Part shown: one piece after another, positions 33,295 through 45,839 of the stretch | How positions within the stretch are numbered: position 1 is the stretch's first letter | Layout of the letters: each line of letters starts with the position of its first letter | Source of the DNA: Neoceratodus forsteri | Taxonomy: Eukaryota > Chordata > Ceratodontiformes > Ceratodontidae | Length of the DNA stretch: 64,000 bases | Assembly: GCA_016271365.2 (NCBI GenBank) | Contig: CM057459.1 | Coordinates: forward strand, 819,637,001-819,701,000 | Direction: 5' to 3' | The notes under the pieces: generated by a model | The model's database searches: none | What the model saw: only the letters and a program-made list of their open reading frames with translations | Told to the model about the DNA's origin: nothing | Program-made: the position numbers and the translations under genes

Positions 33295-35379
33295 GGAATT
33301 AAAAGTGATTTCCTTCACCGTGCTTTGGTCAGCTGGCAGTGTGAACGAAATCAGTTTCACTCACACTGCTAACACACGACTCCCAGAACACCTCCCTAAT
33401 GCTGTTACAATTACCAGACAACGTCAAATCTTGCCACCGGTGTTCCACCTCTGAACCCACATTTTATATTATATTACAACAATTTAAGATAAAATTGGAT
33501 CAAGTATAGGGGATGGGGATAAATACATTTTTATATTAGTCCTAATGGCAAGCACCATGGACGCAAGTCCATATACACTTGAAACAACCTATGAAACCTA
33601 TGAAATCTATGAAGGCATGTGTCCAGCCCTGCTGCAGATGGGTTATCCCATCCCCTGACCCCTGTTTAAAGAAACTGAAAACAGGCAGAGGGTGCCTAGT
33701 CACACTGGCCATGAAACATGTAAAATCTGCAGCTGGGTTACCCAGCCCCAGTGCCAGTTGAGATATCCCCCTCCAAATAAGAACTGGACTGTGGTGCCTG
33801 ACCCCATGTAAATGGTGCCTCTCTCATCCTAAGCCCACCATCCACACATAGCTGTGCCCACCCTGGTGCCTCCAAAGACTCAGTGAAGGAACACTGCATT
33901 TTTTCAATGTCCACATATAACTTTGCTATTTTTGTCAATGTTTTGACCACAAATTTTCAACATAGCCTATTTTTTACACCACCTGATGACTGTGATAGGT
34001 GTTGTTTTTGAAATCCTGCCAAAGTGTATTAAAGCACTTGTGGCATGAAATGACATTTCAGCCAGTATTTTATAAATGACCCCTGTCATACTCAGAAAAA
34101 AGAGATCATAAAAATCCTATCTTGAAAATTTGGGTCAAAAAGTTTAAAAAAGTTATGAAGAAATGAAGAGTGCAGGGCCAGCCATTGGCAGAGTGGGTGC
34201 CTGTGAGCTGAGTTTGTGGGCAAGCTCAGTGAATCAACTAGATGGGCCAAACTAGTGTGATGGCACTGCCATGTGACACCACTCTCAATCTAGTGATGGA
34301 TGGTGCAGTGGACCACACATGCAGCAGGTAATCGTCATCTGCAATTGTAGCTGCATAGAAGCACAGGGCCCAGAGAGCCCTGCACTACCACAACCAAATG
34401 GACTCTTGGCACTGAGCATCCCCATCTGTTGCCATATGGAAGTGCAGGACACAGAGGGCCATGCATGTCCTCAGCCCCACAGGTTCTTTGCATCCATAGG
34501 CATACGGAATTTTAGTATCTGAACTTCTGAAGCCAAAAGGACTCTTCCCTTGACACAGGACATGGAGTGTCCTACATATCTGTATGTGTTTACACAGGTC
34601 CCAAAGGACCTGCATTAATTAAGATTTAGAAAATGAATTTTTTATTTGTTGGCATCTGATTGGCTGGTACCCATTCCACAGGGGTACATTAACTTTCAAT
34701 AGTTGCCCACCAAATAAAAAGTCCCAGCCCAAGCGTGACTCATGCTCAGCCAAGTATCCTTGTGCCCAGCCTGATTCATCATTGGCTGAAGCACTGGGCA
34801 CACAATTTCAAACTGCCGCCATTTTTTTAAATTGGATAGTGTAACAGAGAGTGAGTGAGAGCCTCCCCACTCACCACACACCACCCAATAATTTAAAAAA
34901 AAATCTCGCACTGCACATATAAAACAAACATAAACAGTCCATTTTTTTACTTGTTTACTTCTGCTTCTGTTCTTACAGACCGAGTGTGGAGCATTACAGT
35001 TCCCTGGCACAGTCCGACTACACTATGCCCTCAAAGCAAAAGCTGCTTTTTGGTATCCAGTGAGGTTGGTGAATGAATAAGAGTGACCATCAAATGGTGA
35101 CTCATATTCAGCGCTTTCCTCCTGGGCTGCCCCGCAAGGGTAGTGACCCTACACAAACACGAGGATAGTGAAAGGTGACAGGAAGGGGGGAATAGTGAGA
35201 GGAAGAGGAGGGGCAGGGGAAGGGAGGGATTTTCAGGGACTAGTATGCCTACAACTGCTGACCTAGCCATGTGGTGTTGTGGTGTGGGTGGCTACATCTG
35301 GTGCAGCAGGTTCTGGGTTCAGAACTGGGAGCATAGAACTTTTGCTGCTGCCTACAGCTAGCCATTTAATTTTTTGCCG

Positions 35380-35630
35380 AAATACAGATTCTACCCCCTT
35401 CCCGACAAGCATCCCCTGGAGTTGACAATCTATATTCAGGGGGGTGCAGAGGGCTAAGGCCCCTGTGAGGGGGGCACAGTCCCACAAGCAAAAACATATT
35501 TTCTTTACCCCAATGTTGGGTCACCTGGAAATGTATATTGCCAATTTGCTTTTCAGCATTATACACTCGCCATAATTGCGATCACTATTTTGTGATCACT
35601 ATTATGATATGGAACCCTACTTATGTATTT
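35380..35630 (+). repeat. Dispersed repeat with G/C-run motif, copy 2
   Basis: Shares order and flavour with 22,060-22,350: a ggggggtgcagagggc block, a cacagtcccacaagca block and an AT-rich tail with atcactattatgatatgg. The similarity is moderate. Confidence 0.35.
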
Positions 35631-35949
35631 TAAATGGCACACCTTGAAATTATAAATATCCTATGCCTGCTCAAAAACCAGCTACCCTGTCTGTCACAAT
35701 GTTCATGTGCAAAACTACTTCCTTACCACATCCTATGACTTGTTGATGCCAGAGCATTCACATTTCCTGGACTTCATGCCCGATCCCACTGTGAGCTATG
35801 CCATGTCTGCTCCCACCTCTGCTTTTGCTTCAAAGAAGACATTCCCTGCCATGCTGTCAAATGGGAACTGATAGCAACACAGAACACTAGCGAGTGTGTT
35901 TTTTGGGGGGTGGGGGATCACAATTAACATGTGATGGGATGAATAGGGT

Positions 35950-35958
35950 AAGAAAGAA

Positions 35959-36005
<47 letters not shown>
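35950..36005 (+). repeat. (GAAA)n microsatellite
   Basis: About 13 GAAA/AAGA units in a row, with one early interruption. Confidence 0.97.
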
Positions 36006-36111
36006 TACAGCATTTCAACTTAAGCCCTGAGTGTGTCTGTGGTAAAGAAGGGGTAACCATGACAACATCTCCAAAGTAAGAACTTCAGAGGCTTCTATAG
36101 TATAAAGTCCC

Positions 36112-36119
36112 TATGTTAA
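36112..36119. repeat. 8-bp target duplication, left
   Basis: tatgttaa, repeated at 37,640-37,647 on the other side of the foldback element. 8-bp duplications are typical of hAT transposons. On this side the element is preceded by an A-run, so the exact edge is slightly uncertain. Confidence 0.6.
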
Positions 36120-37639
36120 AAAAAAACACAGTGGGTGAGATATTCAGACTGTGCCAGGCAGTGGCGCAAGCCTGGGCGCAGTGCAACTGGGATGTGCCAG
36201 GCACTGACAGGGTGATATTCAACAGTGCTGTGCCATGGCTCAGCACCGTTGAATATCGCTCTGTGGCCACCCGCATTGTGCATGGTGCAGTGGCACTGCA
36301 TCAGTGCAAGTGGCCAGAGAGGGGCAGGGGGATGCGCTAGCACAAGTGCCATTGTGCTAGGCGCATCAACTGTGATATTCAAAGGTGCACATGCAAATGG
36401 GGCAATAATACATGCAAGGCACAAATGGGGCCATTTGCATGTCATTATGGCCCCATTTGCATGCAGGTGCTCCCATCCCCAGTGACTTGCACCTGGCACC
36501 CTGTCAGGCTGCAGCCGTCAGGAACTGACGCCCACCTTCACAAGCGGCAAAGTGCCTTACTGCCTGATCACAGGCATATGTATGAAAATAAACTTCCAAT
36601 ATCCATGGTGGTCCAGTGGACCGCTGGCAGCCCGATCACGGGCATATGTATAAAATTTGAAGGTCCTCTATCCCTGGTGGTCCAGTGGACTGCTAAAGCT
36701 CTCCGGGGCATATGTGTAGAAAATAAGGTCAGAGAGCTTGATGGTCCAGTGGACTGCCTGTAGCTCGACGGCTGGCAGAAGTTTAATGAAAGATTAATCC
36801 CTATCGCTGGTGGTCCAGCGGTACCCCCTCCACACCCTCCCACTGAGCCCCGCCACTCCCCTCATGTCAGCAGTGGGTGGCAGCTCCCCACCCGCAAGCC
36901 ACCCAGACACCCACCGACTGACTGTGTACAGTACAGCTGTACGTCCATTGGTCCACAGCTTGGGCCAATGGGTGTGCAGACCGTACTATACTGCGCAGTT
37001 CAGATATGATCGGGGGGAGCAGGGTGGTGGGGCCCAGTGAGGGTGGGGGGGGGTACCGCTGGACCACCAGGGATGGGAATTAATCTTTCATTAGACTTCT
37101 GCCAGCTATTGGGCTGCGAGCAGTCCACTGGACCACCAGGGATATAGGACCTTCTATTTGTATACATATGCCCATGATCAGGCTGCGAGCAGTCCACTGG
37201 ATCACCAGGGATATAGGACTTTCTATATGTATACATATGCCCACAATCGGGCATGACGGGGTGCTACCCGATGGAGGGTGCCGCCAGAGCTTGGGTGGCC
37301 ACACACAGCTGTCTGCTGCTGTGTTGCACCCTGCAATATGGCAGCTCACCTGTGGGTGGCCAGCTGTTGCTCCTTTTTTTTTTGATCAACTGTATGCGGC
37401 ACATGTAGAGGTTGTCCCTGCATGGGCTCCGCACATCCCGGGCTGAATATGGGGATGTGCGGGGGTATACATGGGCATGCCCCCCCACTTGTGCTGCATA
37501 CATTACTGATGCATCCCAGTGCATCGGGATTTGTGCCATGCATATTCCCCTTTTGAATATCGTGCTGTGGCTCATCAGTGGGTTGCGCATGGTGCAACTG
37601 TGTTGTGCCATGAGTAACCCTTCTGAATATCCCATCCAG
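36120..37639. mobile_element. hAT-like foldback element, giant palindrome
   Basis: A non-autonomous element of about 1.52 kb whose two halves are inverted repeats of each other almost to the centre. Outer ends: cagtgggtgagatattcaga at about 36,128 pairs with tctgaatatcccatccagt at 37,621-37,639. Centre near 36,965: gtccattggtcc-acagct-tgggccaatggg. Each arm carries tandem units of about 62-72 bp built on tggtccagtggactgc, followed in most units by a gggcatatgt block. The left arm has four (36,606; 36,678; 36,740; 36,809) and the right arm three. An 8-bp tatgttaa duplication flanks it. There is no coding potential beyond palindrome shadows. It probably used a hAT transposase in trans; that is inferred from the 8-bp duplication and the CAGTGG start. 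Confidence 0.8.
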
Positions 37640-37647
37640 TATGTTAA
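37640..37647. repeat. 8-bp target duplication, right
   Basis: Second copy of tatgttaa (see 36,112-36,119). Confidence 0.6.
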
Positions 37648-38486
37648 TGCAGACAGAGGAACTATTTTTATTACAAAATAATTCAATCAGCTAAGAGTTT
37701 TAATATGTAAACATAAAGATTATTTTTTTAACAGACATATATAATTTAGTGGCCCATTTTCTAAGCGCAATAATACCCTCCAGGTTGGGTGGCATGGGCT
37801 ATACCAGACCTTCCAGGTGCTATAAGGCCTTCTGCTTGTGACGTTGGGCCTCATTACACTCTTGAGCAGTCTGGTGTAGCCAAATACTGCACACCCTTTT
37901 GAGTATTATTGCTTACACAGCACCACTATCACAAAAAGAAGAAGAACACATTGCAAAAAACAAAAAAAAAACAACTGTATTAATACAGACACTAGGGTTG
38001 CAGAATGCAAAGTTGACAAAGTAAGGAAATTAAAAAATATTAGGGATTTGGATATCTGTAGTCTTGGGGACCTACTGGGTTGGGTATCCCTTGTGGTTTT
38101 CAACCCTAATGCCAACCCCCAACCTTGAGCAAACATGGTCAGACATAATCTCTTTTCTTCATGTAAGGACCTCAGGGGGCTGCATGAAGAAAGCTATGAC
38201 TGATTTTGTAGGCAACATATGGTGAACCATACTTCCCTACATCCAAGAGTATATCACTATGATGCCCTGGCTTGTAGATGTACCCTTTACTTGGGACAGG
38301 AGGCTTACAGCCTTGGGGAGAGGGGGGAGGCATTAGGGTTGACAACCCCAGGGAAGACCCCACCACTGATTTACCACGACTCAGGAAACCCCAAACCCCT
38401 AAAGTTTTTTCATTTGGCTACTTTGTGCACTTTGGCATTCTTCAACCCTAATGTCTGCAATAACCTGTTTTTTTTTTTAATGAAGC

Positions 38487-38495
38487 TAGATAGAT

Positions 38496-38559
<64 letters not shown>
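38487..38559 (+). repeat. (GATA)n microsatellite
   Basis: About 18 GATA/TAGA units, nearly perfect. Confidence 0.97.
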
Positions 38560-38607
38560 CAATGGCATTCTTCAACCTTGGTGTCTTCATTAACCTAGTT
38601 TGTTGAT

Positions 38608-38740
38608 AGCTAGACAGACAGACAGAAAGATAGCAAAAGAGACAGACTGACAGACAGTAAAAGAGACGGACAGACAGACAGGAAGATATTATAGATAGAG
38701 AGCAAGATAAACAGACAGACAGACAGACAGATTGATAGAT
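38608..38740 (+). repeat. Degenerate (GACA)n/(CAGA)n microsatellite
   Basis: Runs of cagacagacag broken by gaaagatag and atagatagag blocks, next to the GATA array and probably derived by slippage from the same tract. Confidence 0.9.
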
Positions 38741-39300
38741 AAAGTGCCTGTATGTCAGGGTTGAGTAAGCACTTTAATGTTTAACCTCTGTTTTTGCACC
38801 TTTGTAACTAAGTCTCCATTTGAATGATTTGCTTTAAATTGGGCAAGAGTATGATGGGTGGTAAGATCTCTGGATTCTGCAAATAGCATTTCGATTGGGT
38901 TGGGGGGCAAAGTTATAGAGGTGCAAAACAGTAAAAGTCTGGGTTTTTAAAGTATTTTATTTTAAGTTGAGTTTTTCTGAGCATGCTTAGTAAGTTTTTG
39001 TGGATGACTGTATTTTTTAAATTCCAACTGATTCTGCTTGTCACATGTAGTGAGACATACTTTTCTACCTTCGAATACTATATGCCTATGAGGAATGGGC
39101 TTGGACCTGTACCTTGTACTCGGGCAGGAAGCTAGTGGGTGGGGGGAGAGGGGTGGTCATTAGTGTTGACAACCCCAAGGAACATCACACCACTGATTCG
39201 GTAAGACTACTGAAACTCCAAACCCTCAATGTATATCATTGTCATATTTTGTGCACTTTCTTCAACCCTAATGTCTGCATTAATGCAATTTTTTTGGAAT

Positions 39301-40199
39301 ATATATTTATTTATACAAAATGTGTGTGTCCAGAAGACAGCAACATAAAAAGTGTCATCTTGACAAAACTTGCCAAAATAATATTTTATCTTCTCACGTT
39401 GGGTACATCACAATTTTATCTTACAATGTTGGATATGTCACAAGACTAGTTCTCACAGCCTAGTCCTGTCCTGCCACAAGCCTTTTTCAACCTTCAAACA
39501 ATCTAACATTCTAATTCCTTCATTGCTATTTCTGCCTCGCACCATGTTGTGCTGAATCACTCTGCAGTCTTCCTAAGTAAACATTGCCAACAAAAATACA
39601 TAAATAATGACAAGCATTTACTCCCTTAATGTTAATTTGAATATGAAGATGGGAGATTTGTCATCTTTAACTGTGAAAGACATCCTTATCCTGACACATT
39701 TGTCAGCATATGCATCAAAAGAATCATGAGATAAAGCTATGTTTTGTGTCCCAACTCCTAGTTCACATACTGCTCACACCTCAGTTATAGTAAGTATAAA
39801 AATAATACAACAAATGAGCAAAATAACCAAGTAGTCGAGTTTGTAAGGGCACAGCAAAATAAAAATATGAACAGGAAAACAAACTGTGATATTTTTACAT
39901 ATCACCAAGTTCATGTCTGAAAAACATAATGGAAATTGGCCATTAGCTGAAATCCTTCCTGAGGTCCTGAACACAGTGCTATATGATTTCTTTATGATCT
40001 CACTGAAAAACAAAATGGGATCCTTATGAACCAGTTAGCCTGCATGCTATTTTGCAAGGCATCAAGCAAAATTTACAAATGATCTCCTACTCCAGGTCTC
40101 TGACCAGTTTTTGAAATAACAGGAAATGTTCTCAGCATTAAAATGAAAGCTGAAAACACTTGGAAAGAGCTGATGAGTAAATGCATCTGAGGCATTTTA
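39301..40199. other. Unassigned stretch
   Basis: No gene or clear repeat recognised. It is AT-rich with short open frames only. Confidence 0.4.
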
Positions 40200-42860
40200 T
40201 TTACTTTTGTTTACCGGGTAGGCACACTAGACACAAGAGTGACTATTTTCAGGCACAACCTGGGAGGTTACAACAATTAAACAGGCAGACATACAATAAA
40301 AAAAATACAATAGCAACGGTATCAGAAATTCAGCAAACATGAAAATTATAGCACATCACTTCACAATGAACCATCAAGAGCAATTTGTACACACAAAAGT
40401 GTGAGCAACTACAAAATGGATACACGAGACACAGCAAATCAGTAGTATATTCCATTTTACAGTTAGTGCTATTGTGACAAGATATAGACAGTACTAGTTA
40501 ACCACAAACATAGCTGTTGCATTTAGGCAGAGCAGGGCAGATTAAGTTACAGGGCTGCAGAAATAATGTAGCCTAAGAAGGATTGAAGCAAGTGCACTTG
40601 GCATTTTTGACAAGTAGGTTGTAGTGCAACTTTTTGAAGACAGCATGACTAGGTGCCAGACGAACATTTAGGGGTAATGAGTTCCAATATTTTGGGTCCA
40701 GATGAGAGAAGTCTGAGGCACCTTTTGACATTCTGCATCTAGAGGTGGCTAACAGGGGAGAGTTCTGTAGATCAGAGCACATAAGAGGAGGATAGAGGAA
40801 CTAGAATAGATGCAAGAGAAATGGGTGTGTTTAATCTGACAATGTTATCCAATAGTGACCCAAAGGCAAGTAATCAATGGGCTGATGAGGAAGGCCAGCA
40901 TAGGTCAATATATAGTAAGCAATGGTGTTTCAGCTGAGGTGCAACAGAAGCATATCAACATATATTATTGTAGGCAGTATCCCATTTACATAGGGTACTC
41001 TTCGATGCATTGGTATAGATAACAACACCATATTTTAGTAATGAGAGAAAGATACCCCGGGCAATGGCCAGTCTAGCAGAGGAATTTAGAATGTAGCTTG
41101 TTTTGTATGCAGTCCCAAGCTTAGCATTAACTGATTTGCATGTGGCCATGATTTGTTGTTCAAAGGTTAGGGTTTCATCAAGAAGAACACCAAGATACCT
41201 GAAAGAGCTTACTCTCATCAAAGACGAGCCATCAGTACAAGCAATTTTATATAAGGGATGGTTGGTTTTTAGTTTGGTAGTAGAGCCAAAGAGTATACCA
41301 TGTGTTTTGTTAATACTGAGGATGAGTTTGTGTTTGTTAAGCCAGTTCTGTATAGCTCGAAAATCAGAGGACAGATGACTGTTAGTTACATGTATGTCTG
41401 TAGAGCTAGAGTACAGAACAAGATCATCTCCATATAATATAGATGAACATGAAGGGGTATCAAGTGATATGCGATTTATAAAGATGGAAAACAGAAAGGG
41501 GCCCAGAATGAACCCTTGTGGAACACCCATGTTAATGGTTGTTTGGCTGGACACTGCAGAGTTAAACTTTGTTATTTGACTTCTATTAATTAAGTAGCTT
41601 GAAAACCAACCTACAGGTTGGTCAGAGAAACCAATAGATCGGAGGCATGCAAGAAGGAGATTGTGATCCCCTAGATCAAACACCTTCATAAGATCAAAAA
41701 ACACTGCTTTTGTCATAAGTCCTGAGTCCATGGTGCTTATAGTATCATTTGTGAACTGCAGCAAGGCAGTGGATGTACTATGACCTTTACGGAAGCCATG
41801 TTGGTTAGGTCATATGAGATTATACTTACAGTAGATAGGAAATCGGTAACCTGAGTGGCCACTAGTTTCTCAAGAATTTTGTTTAAAACTGAGAGTATGG
41901 CTCTAGGCCTATAGTTGGAAATATCTTTTTTGTCACCTTTTTTAAATACTGGAGTAACCTTAGCGATTTTCCATATATTCAGTACATGGCCATAACAGAA
42001 GGACATAGTGAATATCTTTGCCAGAGGAGCAGCAATGCAAGGAGCAGCCAGCTTTAAAAGCTTAGGCTCAAGAGAGTCAGAACTTACACTGATATTGACT
42101 GAGATAGCATTTATTTTAGGAATAGCGTTAAAATAGAAAGGAGGGTGCTGGGATTTACTTGGTTCAAGAGTAGAGGGAGATGATTGGTTATCAGATAGGA
42201 AGGTGGTGGTATATTTGGACAGGTCCGTGAAATGTCTATTAAAAGAGTTTGCTATGGTATTTGGGTCATTACAGTGGACCCCATTCAAGACCATGTCATT
42301 TGTGGTGTGAGACTGATTTGTACCAAGAAAAGTGTTGATATGCACCCTGAATTTCTTTGGGTCTCCTGCTGTCTCCAAAAGCAGTCCTTTACAATATGAA
42401 TTTTTAGCTAGTCATATTTGCTTTTTGCATGCATTATGCTGTGCTCTGTAGGTATTAAAGTAAGCAGGAAGTCCTGAGGTTTTGAAACTTCTCCAGCTTT
42501 TATCTCTAGCTCTAAGGGAGGAGAGAAGGTCTTTATGTAGCCACCTAGTCTGTTTTCCTCGAACATGCCGCGTGAGCATAGGAGTATGTTTGTCTTGGAG
42601 GAACATAAATTTGGTTAGGAAGAAATGAAAGGCAGTCTCAACAGTGTGGGACCAAAAGGGGGACCAGTCAATAGAAGAGATGTCATAAAGAAAGTTAGCT
42701 TGCTCAAGTTTGGTATAATCATGGTAAGTGATGTAACGTGGTGGGGCATCAGCTGGAGAGGTACCCCAGATGCAGAACACCAGGGAGTGGTCAATTATGA
42801 AATCAGGCAGTATTCCTGCAGCAGCAACTCAGATAAGCTCAAATAAATTATATGAGCAAC
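40200..42860 (-). mobile_element. L2-like LINE
   Basis: A - strand LINE with its 3' end at about 40,200-40,225 (on the - strand ...AAGTAAATAAAATGCC). It extends to the end of the endonuclease near 42,840, so it is 5'-truncated. RT and linker motifs are L2-type. Coding blocks are longer and cleaner than in the copy at 28,230, which suggests a younger insertion. The segment 40,200-40,570 is 3' UTR. Confidence 0.82.
40573..42780 (-). pseudogene. L2-like ORF2 (EN end, linker, RT, C-terminus)
   Basis: The endonuclease ends with F-C-I-W-G-T before the linker (42,780-42,412), which has D-W-S-P-F-W and R-D-K-S-W-R-S-F. Pre-RT (42,378-41,737) has T-P-V-F-K-K-G-D-K-K-D-I-S-N-Y-R-P. The RT core is open for 269 codons (41,764-40,955): F-F-D-L-M-K-V-F-D, M-G-V-P-Q-G-F-I-L-G-P and catalytic L-Y-G-D-D at 41,423-41,437, where Gly replaces the usual Ala of YADD. 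The C-terminal W-N-S-L-P segment is at 40,782-40,573. Breaks lie at about 41,750 (overlapping frames), 42,395 and 40,950. Confidence 0.85.
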
Positions 42861-43526
42861 AACAGCTAGGTCCCTACACCTCTTATTCAGTTGTTAATAG
42901 TATATGGCTAATCTGCTGTCTCCATTTTGACCCAGGAGCTACACAGGAATATAGCAGCTTATTATACATGGGGTGATACATCCCTAAAAACAGACGAACA
43001 TGATCATGAGTACTTACAATACTGTGCTAAAAGACAGATCAAAACCAGAAAGTGACTAAATCTTAAGGATAGCCATAAACTGAAACCAAGGCCATACCAA
43101 AATAAACAAAACCTAGACAGATAACCAGTTCAAATCTGCATAACTTACTGTATGCTGCTGAGATACCCAAAACTGCTACCCATCCTGACAGTCCATTTTT
43201 CCTGACTGTTAATTGCAATCACAAATACATAGGAGGCAAGCTGAAATGGTTATAAAAATCAGGCTGTGAGTATGAATAAAATAGCCCCACTTCTGAAAAC
43301 AATGTTACAAAATGCAAATATCAAAACTGATAAAACAAGCATCTGTCAATGTTGAATGTTTGAGTTGATATTTGCTGTGTTCTTATTGGGTATAAACTTC
43401 AAAACCTCTGTACTGTATATTATTGTATTCATGTAACTGATTGTAAATAACTGTATATGTGAAACTAAATATAAATAACTCCTTTGTACAAAATATGATT
43501 GTATGTAATATTGTCATGTATCTATT

Positions 43527-43535
<9 letters not shown>

Positions 43536-43575
<40 letters not shown>
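43536..43575 (+). repeat. (TA)n microsatellite
   Basis: About 20 TA units following a short GT run. Confidence 0.97.
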
Positions 43576-43580
<5 letters not shown>

Positions 43581-43747
43581 TTTGAAACTCCCTCCCCCTC
43601 ACCATCAGGTCACACCTGGAAATGAGCCTCGGCTCATTGTGCTTTTCCCAGTTATCTAATGTTTAAAAATATATAAAAAAATAGGGGGAAGGGAAAGGTG
43701 AATTTGGTTAACCAGGAAAGGCATACTAAGTCATAGCTTGTTTCCTG

Positions 43748-43890
43748 AGTCAAACTGGGAGCACAAGGAAGTTAAGTGACTTGCTCAGGCTCACACAGTA
43801 TGCAAGTGAAGGCTGATGGGTTTCAAACCCAAGTCTCCATGTTTGCAGCTCAGTGCCCTTAACAATTATGCTATACTCATTCCTGGTAGT
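43748..43890 (-). mobile_element. MIR-like tRNA-derived SINE
   Basis: On the + strand it reads gttaagtgacttgctcaggc, tcacacagta, then gggtttcaaacccaagtct and cagtgcccttaacaattatg. This is the reverse complement of the MIR/CORE-SINE tRNA-like head and core: the box B-like GGTTTGAAACCC lies on the - strand. Such SINEs are moved in trans by L2-type LINEs, which are abundant here. It is diverged and the ends are approximate. Confidence 0.7.
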
Positions 43891-44389
43891 AGCGAAGAAA
43901 CAACAAGCATTTGTCAATTCCGAATGTTTGCTTGCTGGTATTAGCATTGGAAATGCAGGAGGTAGACAGATGCAGAATAGGAATGGCAGTGAAGTATTGA
44001 ACTACATGCCAACACCACCTCCATCCTGTAGAGATGGACAAGCATTGGGGTAAGTGTTTGGGTCATCACCCATGATGTTTATGCTATGTCACCTCACCCT
44101 ATTCTGCAGACACCGACACGTGTTGAGGTGTGTCTTGGGGTGTTTGGCTTTACAGTCACTCCATTCTATAAGGACATATGCTGATATGGGTACAGCATTG
44201 TAGAATGGGGTGATCTGTTGGTCTGCAGAGTCCAAGGTACACCTCAATGCCTGTCACTGGGTGGGGGGATGGGGTGGGATGGCATGAGCAGTGCAGTCAT
44301 CAATCCAAAGGCACACCCCAATGCCTGTCAGTCTGTACAGGGTGAGACGTTATGGTTAGAAACCCTAACACCCCAGGCATTTGTCAGTA

Positions 44390-45480
44390 TTTGCACTACA
44401 AATTTTCAACATGGCCTTTTTGTGACCCCACCTCACAAAAGCTTTTGGGACCTCTCCTCATGAAGAGTGACAGTGTGATTTTGTCAATGTGTCTCAAACT
44501 TTGACTTCCAACAGCAACCGTGACATTCTGCAACACATGTATGAATACACAGATCGGGCAGGATATGAAGAATGACAGCTATACCATTCATAGGGAGGTG
44601 TGAAGAGATGGCAATGTTGAAAATCTTTAGTGGGAACAGTAAAAATGCTTGCACTTCTGAGCATACGTGGAAACTGCGCAACGCATGTGTGTAACACAGT
44701 CATTTTATAGACGTTCATCACCAGATTTTCAACATAGGCATTTTAGGACCTCTGCTTATGAACAGTATCACTGTGACTTTCTTGATGTGTCCCGAACACT
44801 GATTTTCAACAGTGACTGCACTATTCTGTGCCAGAAGTGCGGAAACACATTCCAACCAGGATGTGAAAAATTACAGCTGTACTCTTCGTAAGAAGGTGCA
44901 GAAAAATGGCAATGTTGAAAATCTGGAGTGAAAATATTACAAATTTGCAAAGTTATGAGTGTGCATTGAACCTGCGTAATGCACTCTCATAAACACACTA
45001 ATTTTATGGAGTTTCTTCACAAAATTTTCAACATAGGCATTTTAGGACCTCTGCTTATGAACAGTGTCACTGTGATTTTGTTAATGTGTCCCAGACACTG
45101 TTTTCTCACAGCAACCATGCTATTCTGCACCAGAACTGTGAAAACACATTTTGGCCAGCATGTGAAAAATGACAGCTGTACTATTCATAAATCTGGAGTG
45201 AAAATATTGCAAATTGGCGAAGTTACGAGCGTGTGTAGCAACTGCGCAATGCATGCTTATAAAACAGTCATTTTTGGGATTTTTCCCACCAGATTTACAA
45301 CATAGACTTTTTGAGAGCCCACCTCATGAACACTGGCACTGTCATTTCATTAATTGATCCTGAAAGTTGATTCCATGCAATGACCACAAAATCACCTGTC
45401 AGGACTGATTAATGCCATGAGAGTGGCTGAATTCATGAGAAGGGGACCCAATAACCCCATGTTGAAAATCAGGTTCCAAA
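44390..45480 (+). repeat. Tandem array, ~270-325-bp unit, about 3.5 copies
   Basis: The landmark attttcaacat(a/g)g recurs at about 44,402, 44,725, 45,025 and (as atttacaacatag) 45,291, with spacings near 323, 300 and 266. Units share a gacctctgcttatgaacagt block, gtgatttt-tcaatgtgtcc, an attctg-accagaa block and caatgttgaaaatctggagt. A single related segment occurs at 33,935-34,030. Open frames here are repeat shadows. Confidence 0.8.
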
Positions 45481-45839
45481 ATTCCCCAAAATGCCTGAGA
45501 TATGCACCAAAGTTGAAAAAAAACTATTTTTGCTATTATACAGTTTACCTGCATTTCCTCAGTTTGCGGTCGGCTTTGAAGAGTGCAGATGTTCTCCTGG
45601 TCCACCGAAGATCATCATGTGGGGCTCCAGAGGTAAGTATGGGATGAGGGGGGTGTGGGGAGGCAGGGTGCACAGAGTGTGGGTGTGGGTTGGTCGAGGG
45701 CCACCAGACTCGAAGAGGGACTGTTTTCTGCTTTGCAGGTTAAAAAAAACAAACAAAAAAAAACATTGCAGGACATTTTTTATTTTACAGAGTCATTTGG
45801 CACACTGGGATGAGCTCCCAGCATGCCACCTGAATGATT

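Larger units (their letters stand above)
32871..35949. other. Long non-coding stretch
   Basis: About 3 kb with no recognisable gene. It contains a hairpin-forming inverted repeat (33,252-33,294), a segment near 33,935-34,030 related to the tandem array at 44,390, a weak ~110-bp repeat at about 34,340-34,590, and a dispersed repeat copy at 35,380-35,630. Short open frames in it have no family features. Confidence 0.45.
37900..39300. repeat. Repeat cluster: two direct copies and one inverted copy
   Basis: A block of about 250 bp (dacatactt..ctacctt..., then a G-rich run, gttgacaaccccagg/aagg, ...cttcaaccctaatgtctgca) occurs at about 38,215-38,470 and 39,045-39,290. Part of it is inverted at about 37,975-38,125. 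A shorter piece (ggcattcttcaaccttggtg, then tcttcattaacct) lies at 38,565-38,600. GATA and GACA microsatellites separate the copies. No gene seen. Confidence 0.65.

Noticed and set aside
35894..36079. Lys/Glu-repeat protein frame
   Set aside because: It is the translation of the (GAAA)n microsatellite.
36085..37686. Several 80-140-codon frames on both strands
   Set aside because: They are paired shadows of the foldback palindrome and its tandem units.
43748..43890. A functional tRNA gene
   Set aside because: Only a box B-like block and MIR-type core are present; no full cloverleaf. Called a SINE.
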